DNA from: Proruminimicrobium sp964487915
GTDB lineage: Bacteria > Elusimicrobiota > Endomicrobiia > Endomicrobiales > Endomicrobiaceae
Reading direction: 5' to 3'
Length of the DNA stretch: 64,000 nt
Assembly: GCA_964487915.1 (NCBI GenBank)
Contig: CAZASN010000001.1
Coordinates: forward strand, 372,001 to 436,000
Positions 1 through 8,635 of this stretch are shown here, piece by piece (within the stretch, counting starts at the first letter, position 1; the number at the start of each line of letters is the position of its first letter). The position numbers and the translations under genes were made by a program. The notes under the pieces were generated by a model. The model did no database searches. It saw only the letters and a list, made by a program, of their open reading frames with translations, and was not told the origin of the DNA.

Positions 1-1
1 T

Positions 2-1141
2 GTTTTGGGTTTTATGGTGTGGGCTACGAATAAATACGTTTCGGAATGGCTTACGGCTCTTGTTAAGAAAAAAAATTCTAAAATTAAGATTCTCTACGGC
101 GGACCAAGCTCAACTGATGACTTCCGCTTAGTGGAACGCAGAGATGTTGACGCAATAGTATGGGGCGAAGGCGAAGAAACAGTATTGGAAGTGTTGGATA
201 ACTGGGAAGAAAATAAAGATATTGAAAATGTTGCCGGAATAACTTTTTCAGGAAAAGATTATTTAGTCAGGACTAATCCCCGCCGTAAGCAAATTGAGAA
301 TTTGGATGCCCTGCCTTTTGTTGATTTATCCTATATAGAATTGGGAAATTACTATGAAGATGCGATTCCGTTAATGTTCAGCCGGGGATGCAGTTGGCAA
401 TGTAAGTTTTGCAGGGATTTTACTTACTGGCAAAAATACAGAACAAGAAGCGCCGATAATATTTTTAACGAAATATTGTTAAGATTAAAAGAATATAAGA
501 GAGAAAGATATGACTTTCAGCTCTATGATTGCGCTTTTAACCAAAATATTAAAATGCTTAATGAATTGTGTGATAAAATTATTTCATTAAAACTTCCGGA
601 AAATTCCATAAATTTCGGAGGTTTTGCAAAAGTAATGCCCGAAGATGTAGATTTTGATTTTCTTAAAAAAATGCGCCGAGCCGGATTTAAATCATGGAGT
701 CTTGGAGTAGAAAGCGGATGCGACAGAGTTTTAAGGCTTATGGGTAAACCTTTTAAAGCCGCAAGAGCCGAAGAAATTTTGAGATATGCCTCAGAACTCG
801 GTATAGAACAAACAATAACAATTATTGCCGGATTTCCGGGAGAAACGGAAGAAGATTGGGACGAAACGATAAATTTTGTTGAACGGATATCCGGCTATTT
901 GCATAACCTTTGTTTAAACCATATGTGGCTGTCTCCGGAGCTGGTGCAGCTTCGTTTCAGTGATAGTGTCGGACCGGATTTTGAAGATAAAGACGGTCTT
1001 AAATGGACATCGTTAGATGGAACAAGTACATATGAAATCCGGTTAAAAAGATTAGAACGTTTAGATAAGAGAATGGAAAACTCGCCTTATCTTAAAAAAA
1101 TAGAGCCGTTGCATTATGTTAGATTGCAGATTAATAAATAA
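2..1141 (+). CDS. B12-binding-type radical SAM protein, 5' end cut by the window edge
   Basis: The frame is open to the left edge, so the true start lies outside the window; the early TTG and ATG codons sit in the middle of a domain. The visible N-terminal part (through about residue 65, with an YGGP motif and WGEGE) resembles the end of a cobalamin-binding domain. The radical SAM cluster motif is C129-x3-C133-x2-C136 (CSWQCKFC), followed by a GVESG segment typical of the SAM barrel. Such proteins carry out cobalamin-dependent methylation or related radical chemistry. The substrate cannot be told. The family call is firm, the function is open. Confidence 0.85.
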   Translation, partial: VLGFMVWATNKYVSEWLTALVKKKNSKIKILYGGPSSTDDFRLVERRDVDAIVWGEGEETVLEVLDNWEENKDIENVAGITFSGKDYLVRTNPRRKQIENLDALPFVDLSYIELGNYYEDAIPLMFSRGCSWQCKFCRDFTYWQKYRTRSADNIFNEILLRLKEYKRERYDFQLYDCAFNQNIKMLNELCDKIISLKLPENSINFGGFAKVMPEDVDFDFLKKMRRAGFKSWSLGVESGCDRVLRLMGKPFKAARAEEILRYASELGIEQTITIIAGFPGETEEDWDETINFVERISGYLHNLCLNHMWLSPELVQLRFSDSVGPDFEDKDGLKWTSLDGTSTYEIRLKRLERLDKRMENSPYLKKIEPLHYVRLQINK

Positions 1142-1148
1142 ACAACAT

Positions 1149-1196
1149 AAAAAAATCAAGTATTTATTCTTTAAAATAAACACTTGATTTTTTTTT
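1149..1196 (+). terminator. Intrinsic terminator after the radical SAM gene
   Basis: An A/T-rich inverted repeat has outer arms AAATCAAGT and ACTTGATTT and inner arms TTTATT and AATAAA, separated by one mismatch, followed by a run of T. The A-run on the other side means it could also stop the minus-strand tRNA-Asp transcript, so it is probably bidirectional. Confidence 0.75.
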
Positions 1197-1198
1197 AT

Positions 1199-1277
1199 TG
1201 GCGGGGACGACGGGATTTGAACCCGCGGTCTCTGCCTTGACAGGGCAGTGTGTTAAACCAGGCTACACCACATCCCC
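1199..1277 (-). tRNA. tRNA-Asp (anticodon GTC), CCA encoded
   Basis: On the minus strand the acceptor arm GGGGATG pairs with CGTCCCC, the anticodon stem CTGCC/GGCAG encloses a seven-base loop with GTC at 34-36, and the T arm carries TTCAAAT. The discriminator is G at 1202 and a genomic CCA follows (1201-1199). A strong promoter lies just upstream on the same strand. Confidence 0.95.
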
Positions 1278-1296
1278 AATAGGTAACACGGGAAGA

Positions 1297-1325
1297 ATTG
1301 TACCACAATAGATTTTATTTGTCAA
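1297..1325 (-). promoter_or_regulatory. Sigma-70 promoter of tRNA-Asp
   Basis: On the minus strand a perfect -35 box TTGACA (1325-1320), a 17-bp spacer and TACAAT (1302-1297) with an extended TGG element place the start near 1290, about 13 nt before the mature tRNA. Confidence 0.85.
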
Positions 1326-1337
1326 ATATATTCTTAC

Positions 1338-1366
1338 TTTACAGAAAGCCCCGAAAATACTAAAAT
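1338..1366 (+). promoter_or_regulatory. Sigma-70-like promoter of the pur-pyr supercluster
   Basis: TTTACA (1338-1343), a 17-bp spacer and TAAAAT (1361-1366) predict a start near 1373 and a leader of about 32 nt before purC. That leader is too short to hold a purine riboswitch or a PyrR attenuator. Confidence 0.7.
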
Positions 1367-1404
1367 ATGCCATCTTTAGATTGTAAGAAAAAAGGAGTCC
1401 GTTT

Positions 1405-2283
1405 ATGATAGGGTCGCATGATATAGAAGAGGCAAAATTGTTCCATCAGGGCAAAGTCAGGGACGTTTTCTATTACGGTAAAGATTTTCTTATAGTCGCT
1501 ACCGACAGAATTTCGGCGTTTGACTATGTGCTTGGTTCTGTGATTCCCGATAAAGGAAGAATACTCCATAAATTATCAATGTTTTGGTTTGATTATGTTC
1601 AAAATATAATTCCGAATCATATTATTACGGGAGATTTTAAAAATTTTCCGGAAGAACTTAAAAAGTACGACTTTTTGAGAGACAGAGCCATGATAGTAAA
1701 AAAGGCAAAAAGAATAGATATCGAATGTATAGTAAGAGGATATCTCGCCGGATCCGGTTGGAAAGAATACCAAAAATCACAGACTGTCTGCGGTATAAAA
1801 CTGCCGGCAGGTCTTAAGGAATCTTCAAAGCTTCCGGAACCGATTTTTACTCCTTCAAGCAAAGAGGAAGGCGGAAAACACGATGAAAATATTTCGTTTG
1901 AAGAAACGGCAAAAAGAATCGGCGATGATTTGGCTGCCCAAATAAGCGAAGTTTCAATAACCCTTTATAAAAAAGTAAGCGAATTCTGCTTGAGCAGAGG
2001 CATAATACTTGCCGATACAAAACTTGAATTCGGAATTTATGAAGACAAACTTATTCTTATAGATGAAATTTTTACTCCGGACTCTTCGAGATTCTGGGAA
2101 AAAGAAAAATATCAGGAAGGAGTAAGCCAGGACAGTCTTGATAAACAGTATGTGAGAGATTATCTTGAAAAAATAAAATGGAACAAACAGCCTCCGGTTC
2201 CGTCTCTGCCTGAAGACGTTATAATCAACACCAGAGCGAAATACATAGAAGCTTATGAAAAAATAACGGGCAGGGAATTCTAA
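1405..2283 (+). CDS. purC: Phosphoribosylaminoimidazole-succinocarboxamide synthase (SAICAR synthetase)
   Basis: It joins CAIR and aspartate with ATP to give SAICAR in purine synthesis. The 292 residues carry family signatures in order: KVRDVF near residue 18, DRISAFD near 40, ECIVRGYLAGSGW near 112 and DEIFTPDSSRFW near 225. An AAGGAG-type ribosome binding site lies 9 nt before the ATG. It is the first gene of a nucleotide operon and abuts purS with no gap. At this length it belongs to the longer PurC form (about 290 aa) rather than the 240-aa form. Confidence 0.96.
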   Translation: MIGSHDIEEAKLFHQGKVRDVFYYGKDFLIVATDRISAFDYVLGSVIPDKGRILHKLSMFWFDYVQNIIPNHIITGDFKNFPEELKKYDFLRDRAMIVKKAKRIDIECIVRGYLAGSGWKEYQKSQTVCGIKLPAGLKESSKLPEPIFTPSSKEEGGKHDENISFEETAKRIGDDLAAQISEVSITLYKKVSEFCLSRGIILADTKLEFGIYEDKLILIDEIFTPDSSRFWEKEKYQEGVSQDSLDKQYVRDYLEKIKWNKQPPVPSLPEDVIINTRAKYIEAYEKITGREF

Positions 2284-2748
2284 ATGATATTTGAAATTGC
2301 TATTAAAATGAAAAAAGGCTTTTCAAATCCGCATTCAACGCATTTGATAAGCGATATAGAAGGCATAGGCGTAAAGGGTATAAAATCGGCCGAATATATG
2401 CCTGTTTACAGAATAGATTCGGATATAACAAAAAAACAGGCCGAAATTATAGCTTCGGAACTTTTAAGCGATAAGATTACGGAAGAGTTTTCAATCGCTT
2501 CCTATAATTTACTTCCCGATAAAAAAATAGAAAAAAATTCCATAGAAGTCTGGTTTAAATCGGGCGTTACGGATACTGTTTCGGAGAGCGTAGTAAAAGC
2601 CATAAAAGACTTGGGCATAGAAAATGAAGTGAAAGTAAAAACCGGTCATAAATATATTTTTAAAGGCGAAACCGACGATAAAAAACTTACGAAAATCGCA
2701 ACGGGTCTTTTGGCAAATACTCTAATTCAGGAATATAAAATAAAATGA
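2284..2748 (+). CDS. purS: FGAM synthase subunit PurS, tandem-duplicated form
   Basis: PurS is the small subunit that bridges PurL and PurQ in the three-part FGAM synthase. Usual PurS is about 80 residues; this protein has 154 and reads as two copies. The first half (about 1-75) and second half (about 85-154) share the same pattern: strand, glycine turn, long helix, strand, then a second helix ending EEFSI or QEYKI. Position between purC and purL and the ATGA overlap with purL support the call. The tandem form resembles the N-terminal domain of large fused PurL proteins. Confidence 0.85.
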   Translation: MIFEIAIKMKKGFSNPHSTHLISDIEGIGVKGIKSAEYMPVYRIDSDITKKQAEIIASELLSDKITEEFSIASYNLLPDKKIEKNSIEVWFKSGVTDTVSESVVKAIKDLGIENEVKVKTGHKYIFKGETDDKKLTKIATGLLANTLIQEYKIK

Positions 2749-5147
2749 ATCCAAACGTAAACATTATTGAAATAAATTCTCTTAATGACAGCCAGCTGAT
2801 TGAACTCAGCAAAAAAAATACTCTTTCTCTTTCGCTTGTAGAAATGAAAGAAGTGCAAAAATATTTTAAAGCCGCAAAAAGAAATCCTACGGACGTTGAA
2901 CTGGAGACAGTCGCTCAGACTTGGAGCGAACACTGCAAACATAAAACCTTAACCGGCAATATAGAATATGCAGAAGAAACTTCAAAAGGCAAGAAAGTAA
3001 AAAAATATTCAAATCTTCTTAAAGAAACCATTTTTAAAGCGACAGTTGAGTTAAACAAGAAATGGTGTATATCGGTTTTTAAAGATAATGCCGGCGTAAT
3101 TGATTTTGATTCAAAAAACGGAGTCGCTTTTAAAGTTGAGACGCATAATCATCCTTCGGCTCTTGAGCCTTACGGAGGTTCGGCGACTGGAATCGGCGGC
3201 GTAATAAGAGATATCTTGGGCGTAGGTTTGGGAGCAAAACCTCTTGCCAATACGGATGTTTTCTGTTTCGGACTTCCCGATACAAAATATTCGGAAGTTC
3301 CGGAAGGGATGCATCATCCTAAAAGAATTGCAAAAGGAGTTGTTTCAGGCGTAAGAGATTACGGCAACAGAATGGGAATACCGACGGTTAACGGAGCCGT
3401 TTTTTTTGATAAAGGATATATGGCAAATCCGCTTGTTTACTGCGGAACGATGGGAATAATACCAAAGAATAAAGCGTTTAAAGAAGTTAAATCAGGAGAT
3501 TTAGTGTTGGTAGTCGGAGGAAGAACCGGAAGAGACGGAATACACGGAGCTACTTTTTCGTCTGTTGAACTTGACAAAGAATCGGACGTAAGCGCCGTTC
3601 AGATAGGAAACCCGATAGTAGAAAAAAAAGTTCTTGATACGATGCTTAAAGCCAGAGATTTGAATCTTTACAGAGCAGTTACCGACTGCGGAGCAGGCGG
3701 TCTTTCAAGCGCGGTAGGAGAACTCGGGGAAAAAACAGGAGTAGAAGTTCAGCTTGAAAAAGTTCCTTTAAAATACAAAGGTTTAAAACCTTGGGAAATA
3801 TGGATTTCCGAAGCTCAGGAAAGAATGGTTTTCGCCGTTCAGCCGAAAAATAAAAATAAAATTTTAAAACTTTTTGAACAAGAAAACGTTGAAGCGACTT
3901 TTATAGGAAAATTTACAAACGATAATAATCTTACGCTTACTTATAACGGCAAAAAAGTTGCCGATATGAGCATGGAATTTTTACATGACGGCGTTCCAAA
4001 ACCTACAAGACCGGCCGTATGGAAAGAAACAAAACAGTTAAAACAGAAACCGGTAAAGGCGTCAGCAAAAGTTTTGGCGGACGATATGAAAAAAGTTCTA
4101 TCGGATATTAACGTATGTTCAAGAGACTGGATTATAAGACAGTATGACCATGAAGTGCAGGGACAGACTGTCGTAAAGCCTCTTTTGGGCAATTCAATTC
4201 ATAATTTCGGTCCGTCTGATGCAGCAGTTATATGGCCTTATGCAGTAGTTAAAAATACTAAAAAAGCCGTTGTTCTTTCAAACGGTTTAAATCCGGAATA
4301 CGGGAAAATAGATACTTATAAAATGACGACGTCGGCAATAGAAGAATCTGTAAGAAATGCAGTATGCGTCGGAGCAAACCCCGAAATGCTGTCGGTTCTT
4401 GATAATTTCTGCTGGGGAAACCCGAATAAACCGGAAATACTAGGCAGTCTTGTGAGAGCCGCCCAGGCATGTTACGATATGTCGAAAGGTTTTGAAATAC
4501 CTTTTATATCAGGCAAAGACAGTTTGTACAACGAATATACGATAGACGGAAGAACATATTCAATTCCGCCTGCTCTTTTGATTTCTGCAATGGGAGTAAT
4601 TGAAGACGTTAATAAAACAATAACGATGAATTTTAAATCAGCCGGGAATTATATTTATCTTGTCGGACTTACGAAAAACGAACTAGGCGGATCGATATAT
4701 GCAAAAATAAAAGGATTAAAAGGTATTGTGCCTGACGTAGATATAAAAGTTTCAAGAAAACTTATGAAAGCAATGTATAATGCTATATCATCGGGTTTTG
4801 TTGAAGCCTGCCACGACTGTTCAGAAGGCGGTTTTGCGGCTGCCGTTTCAGAAATGGCTTTTGCCGGAGAACTCGGAGCAAAAATAAACGCCGATTTGAT
4901 AAAAACAGATTCTCAAATGACATTGACGGAAAAACTTTTCTCCGAATCCAATACAAGATTTATTGTTGAAATAAGAGCTGAAAATAAAGAAAAATTTGAA
5001 AAAACGCTTAAAGGTTTTGTTTTTGAGCAAATTGGAACGGTTGAAAAGGAACAGAATCTTGTTATAGAGTCAAAGAAATCAAAAATTTCAATAAAAACAA
5101 AAATAAAAGATTTGCAGAAATCCTGGCAGAGACAGCTTCTGGGATGA
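2745..5147 (+). CDS. purL: Phosphoribosylformylglycinamidine synthase, PurL subunit
   Basis: This is the ATP-dependent synthetase subunit that converts FGAR to FGAM using ammonia channelled from PurQ. The 800 residues include WSEHCKHKT near 60, the ETHNHPSA metal/ATP loop near 132, GGSATGIGGVIRD, ISEAQERM in mid-protein and the C-terminal CHDCSEGG and GKDSLYNEY motifs. It is the small PurL type, slightly longer than the roughly 740-aa Bacillus-type protein, and lacks a fused glutaminase domain, which is encoded next as purQ. It overlaps purS by 4 bp. Confidence 0.95.
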   Translation: MNPNVNIIEINSLNDSQLIELSKKNTLSLSLVEMKEVQKYFKAAKRNPTDVELETVAQTWSEHCKHKTLTGNIEYAEETSKGKKVKKYSNLLKETIFKATVELNKKWCISVFKDNAGVIDFDSKNGVAFKVETHNHPSALEPYGGSATGIGGVIRDILGVGLGAKPLANTDVFCFGLPDTKYSEVPEGMHHPKRIAKGVVSGVRDYGNRMGIPTVNGAVFFDKGYMANPLVYCGTMGIIPKNKAFKEVKSGDLVLVVGGRTGRDGIHGATFSSVELDKESDVSAVQIGNPIVEKKVLDTMLKARDLNLYRAVTDCGAGGLSSAVGELGEKTGVEVQLEKVPLKYKGLKPWEIWISEAQERMVFAVQPKNKNKILKLFEQENVEATFIGKFTNDNNLTLTYNGKKVADMSMEFLHDGVPKPTRPAVWKETKQLKQKPVKASAKVLADDMKKVLSDINVCSRDWIIRQYDHEVQGQTVVKPLLGNSIHNFGPSDAAVIWPYAVVKNTKKAVVLSNGLNPEYGKIDTYKMTTSAIEESVRNAVCVGANPEMLSVLDNFCWGNPNKPEILGSLVRAAQACYDMSKGFEIPFISGKDSLYNEYTIDGRTYSIPPALLISAMGVIEDVNKTITMNFKSAGNYIYLVGLTKNELGGSIYAKIKGLKGIVPDVDIKVSRKLMKAMYNAISSGFVEACHDCSEGGFAAAVSEMAFAGELGAKINADLIKTDSQMTLTEKLFSESNTRFIVEIRAENKEKFEKTLKGFVFEQIGTVEKEQNLVIESKKSKISIKTKIKDLQKSWQRQLLG

Positions 5148-5169
5148 ATTGAGTTAAAGGATTTTTAAA

Positions 5170-5949
5170 ATGAAAAAAATAAAAGCCATAATAATAAGAA
5201 CAGCCGGAACAAACTGCGATTACGAACTTAAATCGGCATTTGAAATGTGCGGAGCCGAAGCCGAAAGGATTCATATAAATGAGCTGATAGCAAATAAAAA
5301 TAAAATATTGTCATACGATATACTTGCCGTTCCGGGCGGATTTTCCTACGGAGACGATATCGCTTCTGGAAAAATATTATCAAACGAAATTAAAAATAAA
5401 CTCGGCGACAACGTTAAAAAATTCGCGCTTTCGGGAAAACCCATAATAGGAATATGCAACGGATTTCAGATTCTTGCCAAAATGGGGCTTTTGCCGAAAC
5501 CTGAAAAGTTTGAGCAGATTTCAACTTTGTCTTATAATGATTCCAATAAATTTGAATGCAGATGGGTTTATCTTAAAACCGAGAAAAAACAAGGCGATAC
5601 AAAATGTATATGGACAAAAGAACTGCCGGATATTATTTCGCTTCCGGTCGCGCACGGAGAAGGTAAATTTATAGCCGATGAAAAAGTTTTAAAAGAAATA
5701 GAAAAAAAGTCGCAGGTGGTTTTCAGATACTGCGATAAAGACGGCTCAAAAACGCAGTATCCGAAAGATCCTAACGGGTCAATGAACGCGATTGCCGGAA
5801 TATGTAACGATAAGGGCAACGTTTTCGGACTTATGCCTCATCCTGAAAGATATGTCTATGCTCTTCAGCATCCGGCAAGAGAAGGCTATGACGGCGTTTA
5901 CGGCTGGGGGAAACAAATATTCCAGAACGCAATAGATTTTTTAAAATAA
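5170..5949 (+). CDS. purQ: FGAM synthase glutaminase subunit PurQ
   Basis: A class I glutamine amidotransferase that hydrolyses glutamine and hands ammonia to PurL. The nucleophile motif GICNGFQ and the His/Glu pair in MPHPERY are all present, so this glutaminase looks active, unlike the NadE and PurF-like proteins later in the window. PGGFSYGDDI near residue 56 forms the oxyanion region. At 259 aa it is longer than the 225-aa Bacillus form. An AAAGGA site precedes the ATG, 22 bp after purL. Confidence 0.95.
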   Translation: MKKIKAIIIRTAGTNCDYELKSAFEMCGAEAERIHINELIANKNKILSYDILAVPGGFSYGDDIASGKILSNEIKNKLGDNVKKFALSGKPIIGICNGFQILAKMGLLPKPEKFEQISTLSYNDSNKFECRWVYLKTEKKQGDTKCIWTKELPDIISLPVAHGEGKFIADEKVLKEIEKKSQVVFRYCDKDGSKTQYPKDPNGSMNAIAGICNDKGNVFGLMPHPERYVYALQHPAREGYDGVYGWGKQIFQNAIDFLK

Positions 5950-5967
5950 TTTAAAGGATGGTTAAAC

Positions 5968-6270
5968 ATGAAAAACTGTATTAATTGTTTTTTTCAAGGC
6001 GACAATAATGTTGATGAAAACGGTGAAGGCAGAGTTTTTTGTATGGTCAACTGCAAATGGAAAAAAGAACAGGATTCATGCGCGCAATTTATTGAATATG
6101 CCGATATGAGCAAAGATTTAAGAGCGCAGTATGCCATGAAAGTCAAAGGAAACGATACAAAACTTGCATATATAATAAAATCAAACTGGTATATTATGAT
6201 AGCCACTTTTATTATGGCTTTTTTGACTTTCCTTGTAGTAGTCAAATTTTTTGACAAGTACATTTTTTAA
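5968..6270 (+). CDS. Small Cys-rich protein with a C-terminal membrane anchor, unknown function
   Basis: I do not recognise this 100-residue protein. Five cysteines lie in the first 40 residues (C4, C7, C25, C29, C38), with C4-x2-C7 and C25-x3-C29 spacing that could bind a metal. One hydrophobic segment at about 74-93 would anchor it with the Cys-rich part probably cytoplasmic. A good ribosome binding site (AAAGGA) and tight placement between purQ and purD (18 and 16 bp gaps) show it is translated as part of the purine operon. Its role in the pathway, if any, is unknown. Confidence 0.75.
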   Translation: MKNCINCFFQGDNNVDENGEGRVFCMVNCKWKKEQDSCAQFIEYADMSKDLRAQYAMKVKGNDTKLAYIIKSNWYIMIATFIMAFLTFLVVVKFFDKYIF

Positions 6271-6286
6271 ATAAACGGAGTTCTTA

Positions 6287-7564
6287 ATGAAAGTTTTGGT
6301 TGTCGGTAACGGCGGAAGAGAACATGCCATAGTGTGGAAGTTGTCGCAGAGTTCCAAAATTAAGAAATTGTACTGTACTGTCGGCAATTCCGGAATAGAA
6401 AAACTTGCCGAAACGGTTAATATAAAATCAGATGACATTAATTCTTTGGCTGCGTTTGCCGTTAAAGAAAACATAGACTATACGTTTGTCGGGCCCGAAG
6501 TGCCGCTTGCTTTGGGAATAGTGGATTATTTTAAAGAAAAAAAATTGAAAATTTTCGGTCCTTCAAAAAAAGGCGCTATGCTTGAAGCGAGCAAAAGTTT
6601 TTCAAAAAATTTCATGAAAAAATATGAAATCCCGACCGCAGAATATGCTTCTTTTGAAGATTTTAAACAGGCAAAAGATTTTTTGGATAAATGGGCTGAA
6701 AATAAAAAAATCGTAGTTAAAGCGGACGGACTTGCCGCCGGAAAAGGCGTAGTTATGTGCCAAAACAGAAAAGAAGCTCTTAAGGCTGCCGAGCAGATGA
6801 TGCTTTCAAAAGCTTTCGGCGATTCCGGAACAAAAATAGTATTTGAAGAATGGCTTGAAGGAGAAGAAGTTTCGGTTCTTCTTTTTACGGACGGAAAGTC
6901 TTTTGAAATAATGCCTCCGGCTCAGGACCACAAAAGAATCGGCGAAAAAGACACGGGGCTTAATACGGGCGGAATGGGCGCTTATGCTCCTGCTCCGATA
7001 GCTACCGAAAAACTTTTGAAAGAAATAAAAGAAAATATAGTTCCTAATATTTTGGACGGTTTTAAACGGGAAAAAATAGAATATAAAGGAATACTTTACA
7101 TAGGTTTTATGGTTGTAAAAGGCGATCCTTATGTTTTGGAATTTAACTGCAGATTCGGAGATCCCGAAACCCAGGTTATTCTTCCTCTTTTAAAAACAGA
7201 TTTATTTGACATAATGACAAATACGGTAAACGGAACGCTCGGCGATTTGAAAATAGAGTGGTTAAAGAAATCGGCGGTAACCGTCGTGATAGCTTCAGGC
7301 GGGTATCCGGAAAAACACGTAAACGGTTATGAAATTTCCGGTTTTAATGACGTTAAACCGGAAGATGCGATAGTTTTTCACGCGGGAACTAAAACTGAAA
7401 ACGGAAAAACCGTTACGGCCGGCGGAAGAGTGCTTGCTGTTTCCGCAGTGTCTGATGATATAAAATCTACGGTTGATAAAGTTTATAAATCGGTTGAAAA
7501 AATAAAATTTGAAAACAGTTATTACAGAAGAGATATAGCATGGAGGGTTTTGAAAAATGGATAA
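6287..7564 (+). CDS. purD: Phosphoribosylamine-glycine ligase (GAR synthetase)
   Basis: An ATP-grasp enzyme joining phosphoribosylamine and glycine. The 425-residue protein has the N-terminal GNGGREHA motif at 7-14, a VVKADGLAAGKGV ATP loop near 145, a DHKRIGEKDTGLNTGGMGAY segment and the ATP-grasp metal motif EFNCRFGDPE. Length is normal. Its 3' end overlaps purE by 8 bp. Confidence 0.96.
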   Translation: MKVLVVGNGGREHAIVWKLSQSSKIKKLYCTVGNSGIEKLAETVNIKSDDINSLAAFAVKENIDYTFVGPEVPLALGIVDYFKEKKLKIFGPSKKGAMLEASKSFSKNFMKKYEIPTAEYASFEDFKQAKDFLDKWAENKKIVVKADGLAAGKGVVMCQNRKEALKAAEQMMLSKAFGDSGTKIVFEEWLEGEEVSVLLFTDGKSFEIMPPAQDHKRIGEKDTGLNTGGMGAYAPAPIATEKLLKEIKENIVPNILDGFKREKIEYKGILYIGFMVVKGDPYVLEFNCRFGDPETQVILPLLKTDLFDIMTNTVNGTLGDLKIEWLKKSAVTVVIASGGYPEKHVNGYEISGFNDVKPEDAIVFHAGTKTENGKTVTAGGRVLAVSAVSDDIKSTVDKVYKSVEKIKFENSYYRRDIAWRVLKNG

Positions 7565-8090
7565 AAAAATTCAGATTGCCGTTATTATGGGTTCAGATTC
7601 GGACCTGCCTGCGATGGCTGAATGTCTTAAAATATTTGATAAATTTCAAATCGCCTACTCTGTTAATGTCGGTTCTGCGCACAGAACGCCGGAACATGTT
7701 AAAAAATGCGTTCAGACCGCTGTTTCATCGGGCGTTAAAGTTTTTATAGCCGTAGCCGGTATGTCGGCTGCTCTTCCGGGAGTAGTCGCTTCCGAAACAA
7801 CGCTTCCTGTAATAGGCGTTCCGATGGACGGCAAACATCTTGCAAGCATGGACGCTTTATTTTCCGTTTCACAAATGCCTCCTTTTATGCCTGTTGCGTG
7901 CGTATCCATAGGAAAAGCAGGCGCGATAAATTCGGCGATACTTGCCATACAGATTTTAGCTTTGGAAGATAAAAAACTTGCGGAAAAACTTATAAGGCAC
8001 AGAAAAGATATGGCGGATTCAATAGTTGCAAAAGACGAAAAATTGGCTAAAGTAGGTTATGTCAAATATATAGAAGAGATGAAAAAATAA
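7557..8090 (+). CDS. purE: 5-(carboxyamino)imidazole ribonucleotide mutase PurE
   Basis: PurE moves the carboxylate of N5-CAIR to give CAIR, just before the PurC step. MGSDSDLP at the N-terminus and the catalytic SAHRTP motif are intact. The usual GGAAHLPG loop reads GMSAALPG here, a variant I would still place in class I because of the following TTLPVIGVP segment. No purK is visible in the window. The 177 residues fit the family. It overlaps purD by 8 bp and leaves one base before pyrR. Confidence 0.92.
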   Translation: MDKKIQIAVIMGSDSDLPAMAECLKIFDKFQIAYSVNVGSAHRTPEHVKKCVQTAVSSGVKVFIAVAGMSAALPGVVASETTLPVIGVPMDGKHLASMDALFSVSQMPPFMPVACVSIGKAGAINSAILAIQILALEDKKLAEKLIRHRKDMADSIVAKDEKLAKVGYVKYIEEMKK

Positions 8091-8091
8091 A

Positions 8092-8625
8092 ATGGAAAAA
8101 ACAATTTTAACGCAGGAAGAAATAAAAAAAACTATAACGAAACTTGCCAAGGCAATTTTGAAAAAAAATGAAGATTTATCCGAACTTGCTGTTGTCGGCA
8201 TACAGACAAGAGGCGTTTTTCTTGCCAAAAGACTTCTTAACGAAATAGTGAGAATTAAAAAAATGAAAACTGAAATTCCTTTTGGGTTTCTTGATATAAC
8301 TCTTTACAGAGACGATTTGGGACAGAATGCCGATATACCTACTATAAAAGATACGAATATACCTTTTGACGTAAACGGTAAAAATATAATATTGGTTGAC
8401 GATGTTTTATATACGGGAAGAACGATAAGATCGGCGCTTGACGTGCTTAAAGATTTCGGAAGGCCTAAATCAATTCAGCTTGTTGTTCTTATTGACAGAG
8501 GATACAGAGAGCTGCCTATACAGGCCGATTTCATAGGATTATCTCATTATACAAAAGACAAAGTCTGCGTTGATTTTGTTGAAATAGACGGCAAAGATAT
8601 GGTATACTTAAGCAGTTCAAATTAG
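8092..8625 (+). CDS. pyrR: PyrR: pyrimidine operon regulator / uracil phosphoribosyltransferase
   Basis: PyrR proteins bind pyr mRNA in response to UMP and also have uracil phosphoribosyltransferase activity. The PRPP loop VDDVLYTGRT (about residues 101-110) and the early GIQTRGVFLAKRL segment mark the family; 177 aa is normal. It begins one base after purE and precedes pyrB. No hairpin leader lies directly upstream, so any RNA target would be elsewhere, or the protein acts mainly as an enzyme. Confidence 0.93.
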   Translation: MEKTILTQEEIKKTITKLAKAILKKNEDLSELAVVGIQTRGVFLAKRLLNEIVRIKKMKTEIPFGFLDITLYRDDLGQNADIPTIKDTNIPFDVNGKNIILVDDVLYTGRTIRSALDVLKDFGRPKSIQLVVLIDRGYRELPIQADFIGLSHYTKDKVCVDFVEIDGKDMVYLSSSN

Positions 8626-8635
8626 AGGGAGAAAT

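Noticed and set aside
1367..1404. Purine riboswitch upstream of purC
   Set aside because: The predicted leader is about 32 nt and has no three-stem structure.
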